64,000 bases of DNA from Okapia johnstoni (Eukaryota; Chordata; Mammalia; Artiodactyla; Giraffidae). Made by a program: the position numbers and the translations under genes. The stretch's first letter is position 1. Each line of letters begins with the position of its first letter. Shown piece by piece: positions 46,901 through 51,429 of this stretch. The stretch is from NCBI GenBank assembly GCA_024291935.2, contig JAGTYA010000024.1, forward strand, positions 6,014,001 to 6,078,000, written 5' to 3'. A model generated the notes under the pieces. The model saw only the letters and a program-made list of their open reading frames with translations, did not search any database and was not told the origin of the DNA.

Positions 46901-49657
46901 CAAGAGTCTGGCACATGACAGGCCCTCAAAGTCCACCTCTTCTGAAGCAGCCCCCATCCCTCTACGGGATGTCTACGGGTGTCTCTCCTGGCACCTGGAT
47001 CATTAATAAAGTGTGTATCACTCTCCCCACCAGCCTGTGATACCTCGGGGCTCCACTGTGCCGCCAGCACAGGCCTGCAAACAGAACGAACACACAGAAC
47101 CGAGATTGAATGAAAGGACTCTAACTCCCCTTTGGGCCCCCACCCCCCTGAATCTAAATTCCTGGGATACAATTTCTCTTGATTTCAAACCTGGAGAAAG
47201 GCAGTCCTGTCCCTTCCCCAGAGATCCAGGCTGTGCGCTGGGAGCGGGGGAGAGGGGCGGAGGGGGAAAAAGGAGCTGGACTCCTTAGGACCTGGCTGGG
47301 GGATTATGGCTTCCCTTCTGTGGGGAGAAGGCCCCGGCAGCTGCCAAGAGGGTGCCCGAAGCCACGCAGGGCTGCCTCTTCCCAGGCCTGGCCACCAGCC
47401 AACACAAGCTCATTCAGATCCCAAACCACGAGGCTCCCTGCTCTGGGAGGGCTCTCCAGGGACTCCGCTGGAGGGAATCGCATTCATCTGCGGGAGCCAG
47501 AAGCCTGTGAAGAAGGCAGCTCCTGCATCAGTCCTGGTGGGGTCGTAAACAAAACTCCAGATCCCCATCCCCACCCAGGAAGGGACACATCCCAGCCCCC
47601 AGCACAGTCTCTCTTGGCCCATGCCTCCATCCTCTCTCTGCTCCCTGTGAGCAGCTGTGTGTGCGTCTCTCTCCCCCTTTCAATCTGACACTTTGTTCTT
47701 GCCTCTTCCTCCTGCTCCCTCTGCCTCCCTCTTCTTTTCCCTAGTTTTTTCTCACTCTGCATCCCTCCCGCTTCTCTCATCCACTCCCTTCATCCCCATC
47801 ACCGCACCGTCTCTTCTCTCCTGCTCTCTGACTTCGAGGATGAATCCTCCCTCCTCCCTTCTCTCTCCACCCCCAGCTCCCTTCCCTAAAATGTGAGCAC
47901 CAAACACAGCAGAGACTCCATCCATCTGGCTCACCACTGCATCCCCAGGATCCGGCCCAAGGCCCTTACTGCATATGAAATTTCTCATCCCGTTTTCTCA
48001 CTGGGTCTGTCTCCGGTGGTGTGGGGGGGAGAGAGAAGCACAGCCTACACAAGGTGGTCAGGACTGTAAGAGGTGAACTCAAATCAGCCACCTTGGACCT
48101 GAAGGCTAACCCATCTCAGGCCAAGGCTGGGCCCTGGGGATACGAAGTCGGCCCACTCAGCATCCCTGCCATGGTGGGAACCTTGACAGTTCACTGTCAC
48201 CCAGCTCAGACTTTGACTCCTGCCAGGACAGAGGTCAAACAAGGAGCTAAGAGTCCTGTGAAGGCAGAGATAAACATCCCATGGAGGGCAGAGTGTGAGC
48301 AAATGCACAGAAGCGGGGAGGCACCGGAGGCCTCCAGGGGTAGAAGGCCAGGCTGCAGAGGTCGTCGTGGAGGGCCTCCCTCTTGTTGGCTTCAAGTCCT
48401 GGCCCCACAGTGAGAACCTTTGCTGTCCCTCCCATGCGCTCTTGACAGCAGATGCTATCTTGGCCATACTGTGAGCAGAGCAATAAAGGCTCTGGCGTCC
48501 TACTGTGACAGGGCCAAGGGGAGGGGACTCAAGCTATCCAGTTCTGGGTTCCCTCAGCAAGCCCATTTGGTTCTCCTTCTATGTTATGTTCTCCGATCTA
48601 GCCTTTATCAGTATTAAAGATGACAATCTGGCCTCCATCCATCTTATCCTCTTCTTAATCCCCAGTTGATTTTTCACCCAATGAGAAGGGGTGGATCTTA
48701 ATAGTTGGGCCCCTCAAATATCTCCAACAATTGTTACTAAGCATTCACTGAACCCTTACATGCCACCCCATGTTACGTAGATTACAACACTATAAAATGG
48801 ATTATTCTGTGCTCCATTTTGCATTTAAGGAAATGGAAGCTCAGAGAAGTTAAGTGACTTGCTGGAAATCACACAGCTGGTAAAGTGATGAAGCCAGGAT
48901 CTGAAGCCCAGGGTTCAGGACTAAGTGCACTCGAGGCCATCATCAGAGTAGAAGGCCAGGACTAGGATCTATGCAATTAGTCTCCTGACTCCCAGTCCAG
49001 TGTTCACGATGCCAAATGCTCCCCATCCTGAAATAGGGACTGGGCAAGGCAGAAGTTGGGAAAGACCTGGGACTTGCAGGAAGAAGAGGGCAGAGGAAAG
49101 AAGGATTTAAACACATCCAGCCCCCAGAGCGACTGCTCTGTCAGCATCTTGACATCCTGGGAGACCAGGATTCAGTCACAGGGAGAAGGAAGCCTCCCTG
49201 AAGGTGGAGGATTTAGGAAGACTTGGCAGGAGTAAGGAGGATCCTGAGCTAAGCTACCCCAGGAATAATGGGAGGTGGGCTTTATCTTACAGTTTACAAG
49301 GGTCTTTGAGGACTTGAACCTGCACCCATTTTACAGGTAAAACTACCTGATATACACAACTGGTCTGAGTCCAGAGAGCTCCACATTCAGTGTCATCTGT
49401 GTCACTACAGAGCAGATAAGGCCCAGAGAGGTTAAGCAATGGACCCAAGGTAACACAAGCCAGTGAGTAGGCAGCATGGCTCTGGAAGGAGATGAAGGAG
49501 GAATGGTGACTGAGGGTAGGCTCACCATGGGGCAGGTCCGCAGGGGCCCGGGTGCCAGGGTGGATCCGCACCTGCTCCCACTGGAAGTCGTCGTACTGGG
49601 CCTGGCTGTACTCGCAGGGCACCGCTGGGTCACTCATCTCCTCGAAGGTGCAGCCGG
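7856..49657 (-). CDS. PTPRU: PTPRU, partial gene: coding exons 2-16 (spliced)
   Basis: Type IIB receptor protein tyrosine phosphatase: a single-pass plasma-membrane protein that mediates homophilic adhesion and associates with cadherin/catenin junctions (family knowledge). Fifteen exons on the minus strand join in phase to 811 codons encoding MAM, Ig, four FN3 repeats, stalk, transmembrane helix and the juxtamembrane start. I identified PTPRU rather than PTPRK, PTPRM or PTPRT from near-identity to the human PTPRU sequence as I remember it, for example [13 protein letters not shown] in FN3-4 and [12 protein letters not shown] after the membrane. Joined coding blocks: 49526-49657, 46284-46555, 45669-45750, 45449-45564, 44836-45010, 43951-44244, 26336-26644, 21408-21517, 20911-21112, 20465-20567, 17779-18052, 16800-16836, 15721-15859, 11460-11489, 7856-8013. 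There are no in-frame stops or frameshifts, so the gene looks functional. The start codon and signal peptide are upstream of the window (beyond 64000); the phosphatase domains D1 and D2 are downstream (before 1). Confidence 0.97.
8219..8410 (+). repeat. BovB LINE 3' tail
   Basis: CTGATGCTGGGAAAGATTGA through AGTCCATGGGATCGCAAAGA to GGGGACTGAACAACAA. It starts 205 bases upstream (in gene sense) of exon 16 and does not touch the splice site. Confidence 0.92.
8411..10190. other. Intronic sequence, mostly unique
   Basis: GC-moderate intron between microexon 15 and exon 16. Apart from the purine tract at 9650-9800 I see no repeat family, exon or RNA gene. Confidence 0.4.
9650..9800 (+). repeat. 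Purine-rich tract (polypyrimidine in PTPRU sense)
   Basis: About 150 bases that are overwhelmingly A and G on the plus strand (GAGAGAAGGTGGAGGAGGAA and similar), with few interruptions. Confidence 0.8.
10195..10485 (+). repeat. L1 3' end with AT-rich microsatellite
   Basis: Two L1 3' ends (AATATTGTAAAGCAATTATC and TACACTTCAATAAAATAAC) flank an (AT)n/(TATATG)n expansion at about 10297-10390. Confidence 0.8.
10800..10950 (+). repeat. MIR fragment
   Basis: CTGAGCCTCAGTTTCCTCAT followed by CAGTGAAATGGGGCGATCAC. Confidence 0.75.
11460..11489 (-). CDS. PTPRU: PTPRU microexon 15 (30 bases), juxtamembrane, likely alternatively spliced
   Basis: The minus strand shows an acceptor CGCTGCCAG|G and a strong donor CC|GTAAGT exactly 30 bases apart. 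Phase 2 on both sides matches exon 14 and exon 16. Inclusion reads [11 protein letters not shown] between RKG and KPANM; skipping still joins in frame (RKG-KPANM). I recall a very similar Tyr-rich insert (..[10 protein letters not shown]..) in human PTPRU isoforms, which supports a real cassette exon. It adds four tyrosines just inside the membrane. It was found from splice signals and homology, not as an ORF. Confidence 0.9.
11735..11975 (+). repeat. Degenerate CA-rich tract
   Basis: About 240 bases of ACAC-rich sequence with irregular spacers (CACACTGACACACACAGATA and similar). Open frames here are compositional. Confidence 0.8.
11976..14029. other. Intronic sequence, mostly unique
   Basis: Intron between exon 14 and microexon 15. 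It is GC-rich, with long but unsupported open frames (such as 13012-13536 plus). No homologous product is recognised, and no splice-compatible exon. Confidence 0.4.
14030..14320 (+). repeat. MIR fragment
   Basis: GAGCTTTGCAGTCAGGCCTG, then GTGTGAGTCTCTTAATAATAG and TTCCCGACCTGTGAAAAGGA. Eroded but in MIR order. Confidence 0.6.
14330..15715. other. Intronic sequence, no recognised element
   Basis: Sequence 3' (in gene sense) of exon 14. No repeat family or further exon is recognised. Confidence 0.4.
15721..15859 (-). CDS. PTPRU: PTPRU exon 14: stalk and transmembrane helix
   Basis: 139 bases. The acceptor is TCTCCCCAG|CT and the donor is AAGGG|GTGAGT; phase 1 in, phase 2 out. It encodes [18 protein letters not shown], then an uninterrupted hydrophobic segment starting [18 protein letters not shown] and running through a row of isoleucines, then RKG as the stop-transfer charge. 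This is the single membrane crossing; everything encoded further 3' in the gene is cytoplasmic. Confidence 0.97.
15938..16025 (+). repeat. BovB-type tail fragment
   Basis: AGAGTTGGTGATGGACAGAA to GAGCAACTGAACTGAA. Only the last 85-90 bases of the BovB 3' end are present, in the intron just 5' of exon 14. Confidence 0.9.
16800..16836 (-). CDS. PTPRU: PTPRU exon 13: short stalk exon
   Basis: 37 bases encoding [12 protein letters not shown] plus the first base of an Ala codon. The acceptor is GCCTCCAG|GAG and the donor is AAGG|GTAAGT. I accept it because its phases (0 in, 1 out) exactly join exon 12 to exon 14 and because the same short stalk segment occurs in the human protein as I remember it. 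It is too small to be found by ORF length alone. Confidence 0.93.
17355..17503 (-). repeat. Bov-tA SINE
   Basis: Reverse orientation: CCTCTGTCCATGTGATTCTC to TTTTACTATCTGAGCCATCA. Lacks the distal BovB-like tail. Confidence 0.9.
17779..18052 (-). CDS. PTPRU: PTPRU exon 12: FN3 repeat 4, second part, with basic cleavage motif
   Basis: 274 bases. The acceptor is CATGTCCAG|T and the donor is AAGGGG|GTGAGG; phase 2 in, phase 0 out. It starts [20 protein letters not shown], which holds an R-x-R-R basic motif of the kind furin-like convertases cut in type IIB receptor phosphatases. Then comes [20 protein letters not shown], a DNQT sequon, and [20 protein letters not shown]. The region between the basic motif and the membrane becomes the non-covalently held stub after maturation (family knowledge). 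Confidence 0.97.
18115..18320 (+). repeat. MIR fragment
   Basis: CTCTGTCTCTTACTAGCTGG, GGGCCTCAGTTTTCTCCTCT and GTAAAATGGGAGTGATTAC. It starts about 60 bases upstream (in gene sense) of exon 12. Confidence 0.85.
18321..19149. other. Intronic sequence, no recognised element
   Basis: Part of the intron between exons 11 and 12. Nothing specific seen. Confidence 0.35.
19150..19220 (-). repeat. MIR fragment
   Basis: GAGGCTCAGAGAGGTGAAGA and CAAGGTCACACAGCCA. Confidence 0.65.
19690..19880 (+). repeat. MIR fragment
   Basis: ATCGCTTACCAGCCGTGTGG, then the GCAGAAAATAAGGGTGCTGA region and GATCAAATGATTCAGG, in MIR order but diverged. A 13-base G run at 19557-19569 lies just upstream. Confidence 0.55.
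19905..19982 (+). repeat. (CA)n microsatellite
   Basis: Imperfect CACACT and CACATC units followed by a pure CA run of more than 25 bases. Confidence 0.92.
20465..20567 (-). CDS. PTPRU: PTPRU exon 11: FN3 repeat 4, first part
   Basis: 103 bases. The acceptor follows a run of C (CCCCCCCCCAG|CG) and the donor is ATCAG|GTGGGC; phase 1 in, phase 2 out. It encodes [20 protein letters not shown] then [13 protein letters not shown]. The junction Ser codon is completed by the first base of exon 12. Confidence 0.95.
20911..21112 (-). CDS. PTPRU: PTPRU exon 10: FN3 repeat 3, second part
   Basis: 202 bases. The acceptor is GCCCCTAG|ATC and the donor is TCAG|GTGAGC; phase 0 in, phase 1 out. It encodes [20 protein letters not shown], an NET sequon, and the FN3 hallmark [20 protein letters not shown], ending ITTNIS, where NIS is another sequon. 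Introns on either side are short (295 and 343 bases). Confidence 0.96.
21408..21517 (-). CDS. PTPRU: PTPRU exon 9: FN3 repeat 3, first part
   Basis: 110 bases. The acceptor is CCTCGCAG|TG and the donor is TATGAG|GTGGGT; phase 1 in, phase 0 out. It encodes [20 protein letters not shown] then [16 protein letters not shown]. The WxxP and GxIxxYE pattern is the typical N-terminal half of an FN3 repeat. Confidence 0.96.
21555..21725 (+). repeat. MIR fragment
   Basis: TTTCCTAGCTGGGACCCTTG, CATCTGTGAAATGGGGATGA and ATTAAATGATGTGATG. Starts 38 bases from the acceptor of exon 9 and could overlap its branch-point region. Confidence 0.8.
22250..22845 (+). repeat. L1 LINE fragment
   Basis: The L1 3' region: GGGAACACTACTATTCACCC, TTGGTGAGGATGCAGAGCAA and ATGAATAAATATTCACATAA. 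A-rich and broken. Confidence 0.65.
22845..22922 (-). repeat. BovB or Bov-A tail fragment
   Basis: CAGTCGCGTCTGACTCTTTG followed by GGATGGCAGCACACCAGGCT, in reverse orientation, inserted into L1-like sequence that resumes at about 22925. Confidence 0.88.
22923..23110 (+). repeat. L1 LINE fragment
   Basis: TGGCCACTTTGGAAATCAGT.. and TTCATAGCAGCTTCATTTG are typical of the L1 3' region. Confidence 0.6.
23245..23355 (-). repeat. L1 3' end, reverse orientation
   Basis: ATTAACTTTTATTGGAGTAT followed by GTTTCTACTGTACAGCAAAG; the same L1 end, in the same orientation, recurs at 55978. Confidence 0.75.
23830..24592 (+). repeat. Solo LTR of an endogenous retrovirus, interrupted
   Basis: Sequence with LTR character. 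It has a TATA-like GCTGTATAAACCCAAG, then GAGTTACTCATCACTGAGTA, a polyadenylation-type ATGTTCATAAACTTCTG at about 24267, and a distal end TCTATCTTTGCTCAGTCAAT..CCAATGAACCTAACA at 24546-24592. The two parts are separated by AT-rich L1 3' sequence (about 24290-24535). No internal retroviral genes are present. The exact 5' edge is uncertain. Confidence 0.6.
24290..24535 (+). repeat. AT-rich L1 3' end inserted in the LTR
   Basis: An (AT)n run (24308-24350), then CAAAACTAACACAATATTGC and a TATAACAAAA-type tail. It separates two halves of LTR sequence. Confidence 0.6.
24930..25075 (+). repeat. MIR fragment
   Basis: GAAACCGAGCTCTGCTACCC, GATGTGACCTCATCGG and CAAAATGGGAATGG. Confidence 0.65.
25180..25372 (+). 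repeat. Bov-tA SINE
   Basis: TGCTGGTGGCTCAGCTAGTG to GGTCGCAAAGAGTCAGACTA. Nearly full length, with the first bases missing. Confidence 0.92.
25375..26260 (+). repeat. L1 LINE ORF2 fragment
   Basis: GCTAGAAATCAATAACAAAA, GTGGGATAAGGCTAAAGCAG and AGTGAAATGATCAAATCCCT are L1 ORF2 landmarks. It is multiply broken and ends 75 bases before exon 8. Confidence 0.75.
26336..26644 (-). CDS. PTPRU: PTPRU exon 8: fibronectin III repeat 2
   Basis: 309 bases. The acceptor is GATTCCCCAG|AG and the donor is GATG|GTAAGA; phase 1 at both ends. It encodes [20 protein letters not shown], the repeat core with an NVT sequon and a cluster of cysteines ([18 protein letters not shown]), an NQT sequon, then [20 protein letters not shown]. 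This exon is isolated: 17.3 kb of repeat-rich intron lies 5' and 4.8 kb lies 3'. Confidence 0.97.
26795..26995 (+). repeat. MIR fragment
   Basis: GCTTTGGAGTCAGGCAGGCC, AATCCTGGCTCTGTCACTCG, CTCATCTGCAAAATGGGATA. One of the best preserved MIRs here. Confidence 0.9.
26996..27181 (-). repeat. Bov-tA SINE
   Basis: Reverse orientation: TATCCGACTCTTTGTGACCC to ACTGAGCTACCAGGGAAGCC. Confidence 0.93.
27560..27830 (-). repeat. MIR fragment
   Basis: TGTGCCAAGCATTGCTCTAG, CTTTATCTCATTTAATCCTC, CAGTCACACAGACAGTAAGT. Confidence 0.85.
27871..28035 (+). repeat. CHR-type SINE
   Basis: GGAACTTTCTTGATGGTCCA, GGTTCGATCCCTGGTCAGGG, then an AAATAAATAAA tail. Confidence 0.85.
28066..28415 (-). repeat. BovB LINE 3' fragment
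   Basis: Reverse orientation from CTCAACTCAGTTGCTCAG to GGACCCTCAAGAGCCTTCTC. A reverse-strand reading shows [20 protein letters not shown]. This is one of only two BovB pieces in the same orientation as PTPRU. Confidence 0.93.
28600..28720 (+). repeat. MIR fragment
   Basis: GGGCCTCGATTTCCTCATCT preceded by an eroded MIR core. Confidence 0.6.
28720..29820. other. Intronic sequence, mostly unique
   Basis: No repeat family recognised, except a short hexamer run (TGTCTA)n at 29398-29427. It holds a 183-codon plus-strand frame (29183-29734) without a recognisable domain; I do not call it a gene. Confidence 0.4.
29822..29930 (+). repeat. CHR-type SINE
   Basis: GGACCTCCCTGGTGTTCCAA, GCAGGTTTGATCCTTGGTCG, GGAACTAAGATTCCTCACGG. 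Confidence 0.85.
30475..30670 (+). repeat. MIR fragment
   Basis: GAGTCCAAATCCTATCTCCA, TCTGTGACTTCAGGCAAGTG, AAAAAATGGAGATATAATAACACC. Confidence 0.75.
30691..31246 (+). repeat. BovB LINE 3' fragment
   Basis: From GTGACTGCAGCCACGAAAAT to GACTTAGCGACTAAACAAAA. The broken C-terminal RT frame is readable ([14 protein letters not shown].., [12 protein letters not shown]). Contains a stop and frameshifts. Confidence 0.94.
31260..31640 (+). repeat. L1 LINE fragment
   Basis: TATACAGCAGCACCCTTTAT and TTTTTCAATACAGTATTATTC, L1 3' region, eroded. Confidence 0.55.
32040..32310 (+). repeat. One or two MIR fragments
   Basis: GGTTCTGACTCTGCTATGGA with CTCTTCTGTAAAACAGGAAT, then a second core near CTGGGCTTCCATCCCCTCAT. 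Confidence 0.65.
32567..32771 (+). repeat. MER5-like hAT DNA transposon remnant
   Basis: Begins CAGGGGTTCTCAACCTCGGC and ends CCACTAAGAACCACCAG. The inverted ends and the internal CCCCCAGTTGTGACAACCAG are as in MER5-type elements. About 205 bases, non-coding. Confidence 0.75.
32800..33965 (+). repeat. LINE-2 (L2)-like 3' region, left part
   Basis: An ancient repeat with GAGCCATCCTTGACTTCTAT, GTCTCTGCTCAAATGTCACC and TTCCTGCTTTGTTCTTCACA in L2 3' order. It is interrupted by a SINE (33452-33655) and then by the BovB cluster; it resumes at 39650. Confidence 0.6.
33452..33655 (-). repeat. Bov-tA SINE inserted in L2
   Basis: Reverse orientation: AAGTTGCTCAGTCGTGTCCG to TCTGAGCCACCAGGGAAGCC. Nearly complete. 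Confidence 0.94.
33966..33972 (+). repeat. Target-site duplication (left) of outer BovB
   Basis: GCCAGAA, repeated at 39650-39656 at the other end of the cluster. L2 sequence continues from one flank to the other. Confidence 0.65.
33973..34018 (+). repeat. Outer (5'-truncated) BovB, first piece
   Basis: AAATGCAAGAAGACAAAATG..GGCTGTCTGAGGAGGACTT matches an internal BovB segment (compare 35410-35455 of the inner copy). It is continued by the sequence starting at 37328, so the inner element splits this one. Confidence 0.75.
34019..37327 (+). mobile_element. Full-length BovB (RTE) LINE, decayed ORF
   Basis: About 3.3 kb, the expected size of a complete BovB, flanked by a direct repeat AGGAGGACTT (34009-34018 and 37328-37337). 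The apurinic-like endonuclease domain is at 34500-35220 ([22 protein letters not shown], then SDHELL). The reverse transcriptase domain is at 35800-36660 ([10 protein letters not shown], then the catalytic box). The ORF is broken by stops at 34798 and 36191, by frameshifts near 35480-35510 and near 35700, and by a further stop at 37109. The catalytic Tyr of YADD is Cys here (36548-36559). It is therefore not autonomous. It lies antisense to PTPRU in the exon 7-8 intron. Confidence 0.92.
37188..37997 (+). repeat. 333-bp tandem duplication, BovB tail / internal / tail units
   Basis: The tail segment (GGATGGCATCACCGACTC.. to ..CTGAACTGAACTGA) occurs three times, at about 37196, 37529 and 37862. 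Between copies lies the same internal BovB segment of about 195 bases (37328-37523 and 37661-37856). The period is 333 bases. Internal copies differ at about four positions. Tails 1 and 2 share features (TTTGGGTGGACTCAGGG, GTCGAAAAGAGTCGG) that tail 3 lacks. Confidence 0.9.
37328..39649 (+). repeat. Outer (5'-truncated) BovB, main piece
   Basis: Continuation of the outer BovB after the inner insertion. From 37998 it reads through the RT region in broken frames ([17 protein letters not shown], then [15 protein letters not shown], then RYADD near 38870). From 39100 it follows the C-terminal part ([20 protein letters not shown]) and the tail ending near 39640. It contains many stops and frameshifts and is more eroded than the inner copy. 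Confidence 0.88.
39650..39800 (+). repeat. L2-like 3' end, right part, with target-site duplication
   Basis: GCCAGAATGTGAGTTCC followed by CAACTAAACAGTTCCTGACA and CACTCAATAAACATGTGTTG is the classic L2 terminus. It continues the L2 interrupted at 33965. The first seven bases repeat the left flank. Confidence 0.65.
39990..42480 (+). repeat. L1 LINE, ORF2 3' end and 3' UTR, two overlapping copies
   Basis: The L1 ORF2 C-terminus appears in broken form twice. One part is at 40100-41095 (AAAGGACTAGTATCTAGAATG). A second begins near 41130 (TTAATAAATGGTGCTGGGAC) and runs to 42480. A Bov-tA interrupts the first. Confidence 0.8.
40457..40672 (-). repeat. Bov-tA SINE with 12-bp target-site duplication
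   Basis: SINE body about 40469-40653 in reverse orientation. TCACTAGGCATT occurs at 40457-40468 and again at 40661-40672, on both sides of the insert. A clear retroposition footprint in an L1. Confidence 0.95.
42500..42775 (+). repeat. CHR-type SINE (long form)
   Basis: GGACATCTCCGGAGGTCTGG, GGGTTTGATCCGTTGTCTGG, GCACAGCAACTAGAGATTAT, GTGCAGCCAAAAAAAAATAA. Tail of A-rich units. Confidence 0.85.
42776..43499. other. AT-rich intronic sequence
   Basis: A-rich, probably eroded L1 and the spacer between repeats; a short (CA)n at 43050-43062. Nothing else recognised. Confidence 0.4.
43500..43775 (+). repeat. MIR with internal 26-bp tandem duplication
   Basis: ACTTACTAGCTGTGTGACTT, CCAGTCACTTAACATCTCTG. 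The CCTCATCTGTAAAATGG core is present twice, starting at 43648 and 43674. Confidence 0.9.
43951..44244 (-). CDS. PTPRU: PTPRU exon 7: fibronectin III repeat 1
   Basis: 294 bases. The acceptor is TCCTTGCAG|AG and the donor is GCAG|GTGGGT; entered and left in phase 1. A whole FN3 repeat is in one exon: [20 protein letters not shown] at the start, then [20 protein letters not shown], then the FN3 signature [20 protein letters not shown] and [11 protein letters not shown] at the end. It is followed by the 17.3-kb intron that contains the BovB cluster. Confidence 0.97.
44836..45010 (-). CDS. PTPRU: PTPRU exon 6: second half of Ig-like domain
   Basis: 175 bases. The acceptor is CGGCTCAG|CGA and the donor is AAGG|GTGAGA; phase 0 in, phase 1 out. 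It begins [20 protein letters not shown] and contains [14 protein letters not shown], whose cysteine pairs with that of exon 5 in the Ig fold, and ends NFAELIVK. The Ig domain sits between MAM and the FN3 rod and contributes to the adhesion interface in type IIB receptors (family knowledge). Confidence 0.96.
45449..45564 (-). CDS. PTPRU: PTPRU exon 5: first half of Ig-like domain
   Basis: 116 bases. The acceptor is TTACGGCAG|CA and the donor is CTGCAG|GTGAGC; it is entered in phase 1 and left in phase 0. It encodes [20 protein letters not shown] followed by FQC, the strand-B cysteine of the Ig-like domain, and one NAS sequon. The sequence is very GC-rich and lies in a CpG-dense part of the gene. 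Confidence 0.95.
45669..45750 (-). CDS. PTPRU: PTPRU exon 4: end of MAM domain
   Basis: 82 bases. The acceptor is CCCCCAG|GTG and the donor is TGCG|GTGAGT. It starts on a codon boundary and ends after the first base of an Ala codon. It encodes [20 protein letters not shown] followed by LLLSYPC. The final cysteine is the fourth MAM cysteine, and the GLDDI motif is the classic MAM C-terminal signature. The next intron (45565-45668) is only 104 bases, the shortest in the window. Confidence 0.96.
46080..46275. repeat. Degenerate CTGA/CTGAC-rich tract
   Basis: Irregular recurrence of GACTGACC/CTGAACACTGACTAAC-like words for about 190 bases, immediately 5' (in gene sense) of exon 4's intron and next to the exon 3 donor. 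Confidence 0.55.
46284..46555 (-). CDS. PTPRU: PTPRU exon 3: core of MAM domain
   Basis: 272 bases. The acceptor is TTTCCAG|GC and the donor is TATCAG|GTGGGC; the exon starts in phase 1 and ends on a codon boundary. It encodes most of the MAM beta sandwich, including [12 protein letters not shown], the third MAM cysteine in NDTHCVQF, and [15 protein letters not shown] near the end. Three N-glycosylation sequons are visible (NAS, NDT, NMT). Intron 3 (45751-46283) is short; intron 2 (46556-49525) is about 3 kb. Confidence 0.97.
46560..49520. other. Intron 2, mostly unique with pyrimidine-rich core
   Basis: Contains a strongly pyrimidine-rich part at 47640-47890 on the plus strand and MIR remnants (48735-48930 and 49270-49480, reverse and forward-like cores). 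No additional exon was found. Confidence 0.45.
48735..48930 (-). repeat. MIR fragment
   Basis: GGAAGCTCAGAGAAGTTAAG, GACTTGCTGGAAATCACACA, GCTGGTAAAGTGATGAAGCC. Confidence 0.8.
49526..49657 (-). CDS. PTPRU: PTPRU exon 2: start of MAM domain
   Basis: 132 bases. The acceptor is ..CCTCACAG and the donor is CATG|GTGAGC. The exon opens with the last two bases of an Ala codon and ends with the first base of a Gly codon. It begins [16 protein letters not shown], which is the start of the mature ectodomain and of the MAM fold, and carries the first two MAM cysteines. The MAM domain drives homophilic trans and cis adhesion in this family. The signal peptide is not in this exon, so exon 1 must lie upstream. 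About 14.3 kb of intron 1 is visible without another coding exon that I can recognise. Confidence 0.96.
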
Positions 49658-49989
49658 CTGTGAGGGCAGGGCCTGCTTAGCCCAGGCTGGAGTGGAGGTG
49701 CTGGCCAGAAGGGCTCCTGGGGCTACCCTCCAGGTGTCCCCACGGTCCCCTCCTACCCAGGCCCACCCTCCTCCTCTCGGCTTCCTCAAGCCCTCCCCCG
49801 ACTGCTCCCTCCAACGAAATGCTCCCTCCCCCAACCTCTCCCTCCACCAAGGCCCTCTTTCCATTGTCTCCTCCCCATGCCAAGACCTCCCACATTGTCC
49901 ACCCCCTTCAATAGTCCCCAAACCCCTATGGCTCAACCACCCATTAAAGACCCTCCTTAGCAAAAACTAGTTGTTATTACTCTGTGTGT

Positions 49990-50183
49990 GTGTGTCTTTG
50001 TCACTCAGTCGTGTCACATGGCTACAGTCCACCAGATTCCTCTGTCCATGAGATTCTCCAGGCAAGAATACTAGAGTGGTTGCCATTCCCTTCTCCAGGG
50101 GGGGACCTTCCCTACTCAGGGACTGAACCAAGATCTCCTGCGTTGCAGGCAGAGTCTTTACCATCTGAGCCACCAGGGAAGCA
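49990..50183 (-). repeat. Bov-tA SINE (first of a pair)
   Basis: Reverse orientation: TTTGTCACTCAGTCGTGTCA to TCTGAGCCACCAGGGAAGCA. Confidence 0.93.
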
Positions 50184-50199
50184 CGTTATCTTTATTGTG

Positions 50200-50407
50200 C
50201 TGTGCTTAGTCGCTCAGTAGTGTCTGACTCTTTGCAACCCCATGGACTGCAGCCTGCCAGGCTCCTTTGTCCAGGTGGATTCTCCAGGCAAGAATACTGG
50301 AGTGGGTTACCATCCGCCCCTCCAGGGGATCTTTCCAATCTAGGGATTGGACCCACGTGTCCCGTGTTGCAGGCAATTCTTTACCATCTGAGCCACCAGG
50401 GAAGCCC
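50200..50407 (-). repeat. Bov-tA SINE (second of a pair)
   Basis: Reverse orientation: CTTAGTCGCTCAGTAGTGTC to TCTGAGCCACCAGGGAAGCC, 17 bases from the previous copy, in the same orientation. Confidence 0.94.
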
Positions 50408-50419
50408 GTTATCATTATT

Positions 50420-50590
50420 ACTATCCATTAAAGTCTCACAACTCGTGAGATCAGAACTAGAATTATCCCCCTTTATAGGTAAGGAAACTGAGGCCCGAAG
50501 AGGCTGAGTGACTTCTTTAAGGTCAATTGGCAGGTCAGTGACAGAGGTGGGGTTTGAACCAAGATCTCCTGACTGCTGGTCAGTATTCTA
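50420..50590 (-). repeat. MIR fragment
   Basis: GTAAGGAAACTGAGGCCCGA, GGTTTGAACCAAGATCTCCT. Confidence 0.8.
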
Positions 50591-51134
50591 TCACTGGCCC
50601 CTGCATCTTTGCAGAGAGGACAGACAGTGGGCCCCAGGACTGGCAGAATCAATTGCCCTAAGCCAGCCTTGATGGTATCTCCTTAAAAATAACAACAACA
50701 ACTGATTACGTGACTTACAACAAGCCCAGCACAATGCTAAATGCTCTGAGTGTGGAGTCCCATTTAGGCCTCGGCTTCTGAGTAGGCACCACTACTGTGT
50801 TACTTCTACTTGATGGATGGGCTTAGGGGATGCACACCACCCAAAGTCACCCAACTGAGGTCCCTGCCTGCAGGAACATGGCAGGCCAAAACACTGTGAT
50901 GTGAGGTCCGGGCACCCATGACTACCAGAAGCAAATTCCCAAGATTCTGAGCCACTATGCACAGTTTAAATAAGGAGAAGGGGAGGCAGGAAGAGGGGAT
51001 CTAAATGGATGCTAGTCCTTTGGTTGGTAATGAGGTCCATGTATCTTAGCTGGCTGATCAAAGCCCCGAGTTGGACCTAATGCACCTGAGAACACCACTG
51101 GTTCAGGAAGTAACTGGTGCCTGCACTCTCCCCT

Positions 51135-51345
51135 GAGCTGGTGCAGTGGTAAAGAATCCACCTGCCAATGCAGGATGATACAAGAAACTGGGGTTTGATC
51201 CCTAGATGGGGACGATCCCCTGGAGGAGGAAATGGCAACCCACTCCAGTATTCTTGTCTGAAGAATCCCATGGACAGAGGAGCCTGGTGGGCTACAGTCT
51301 ATGGGGTCACAAAGAGTTTGACATGACTGAGCACATATCACCACC
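51135..51345 (+). repeat. Bov-tA SINE
   Basis: GAGCTGGTGCAGTGGTAAAG to GGGTCACAAAGAGTTTGACA and GACTGAGCACATATCACC. The head is diverged. Confidence 0.9.
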
Positions 51346-51429
51346 ACTACCAGAGGTAAACTTAGGCATCTGAGACCCAGGAAAACGCCTGGATGAGCGG
51401 CCAGGCAGCAGACACAAATCATGCTAGGC

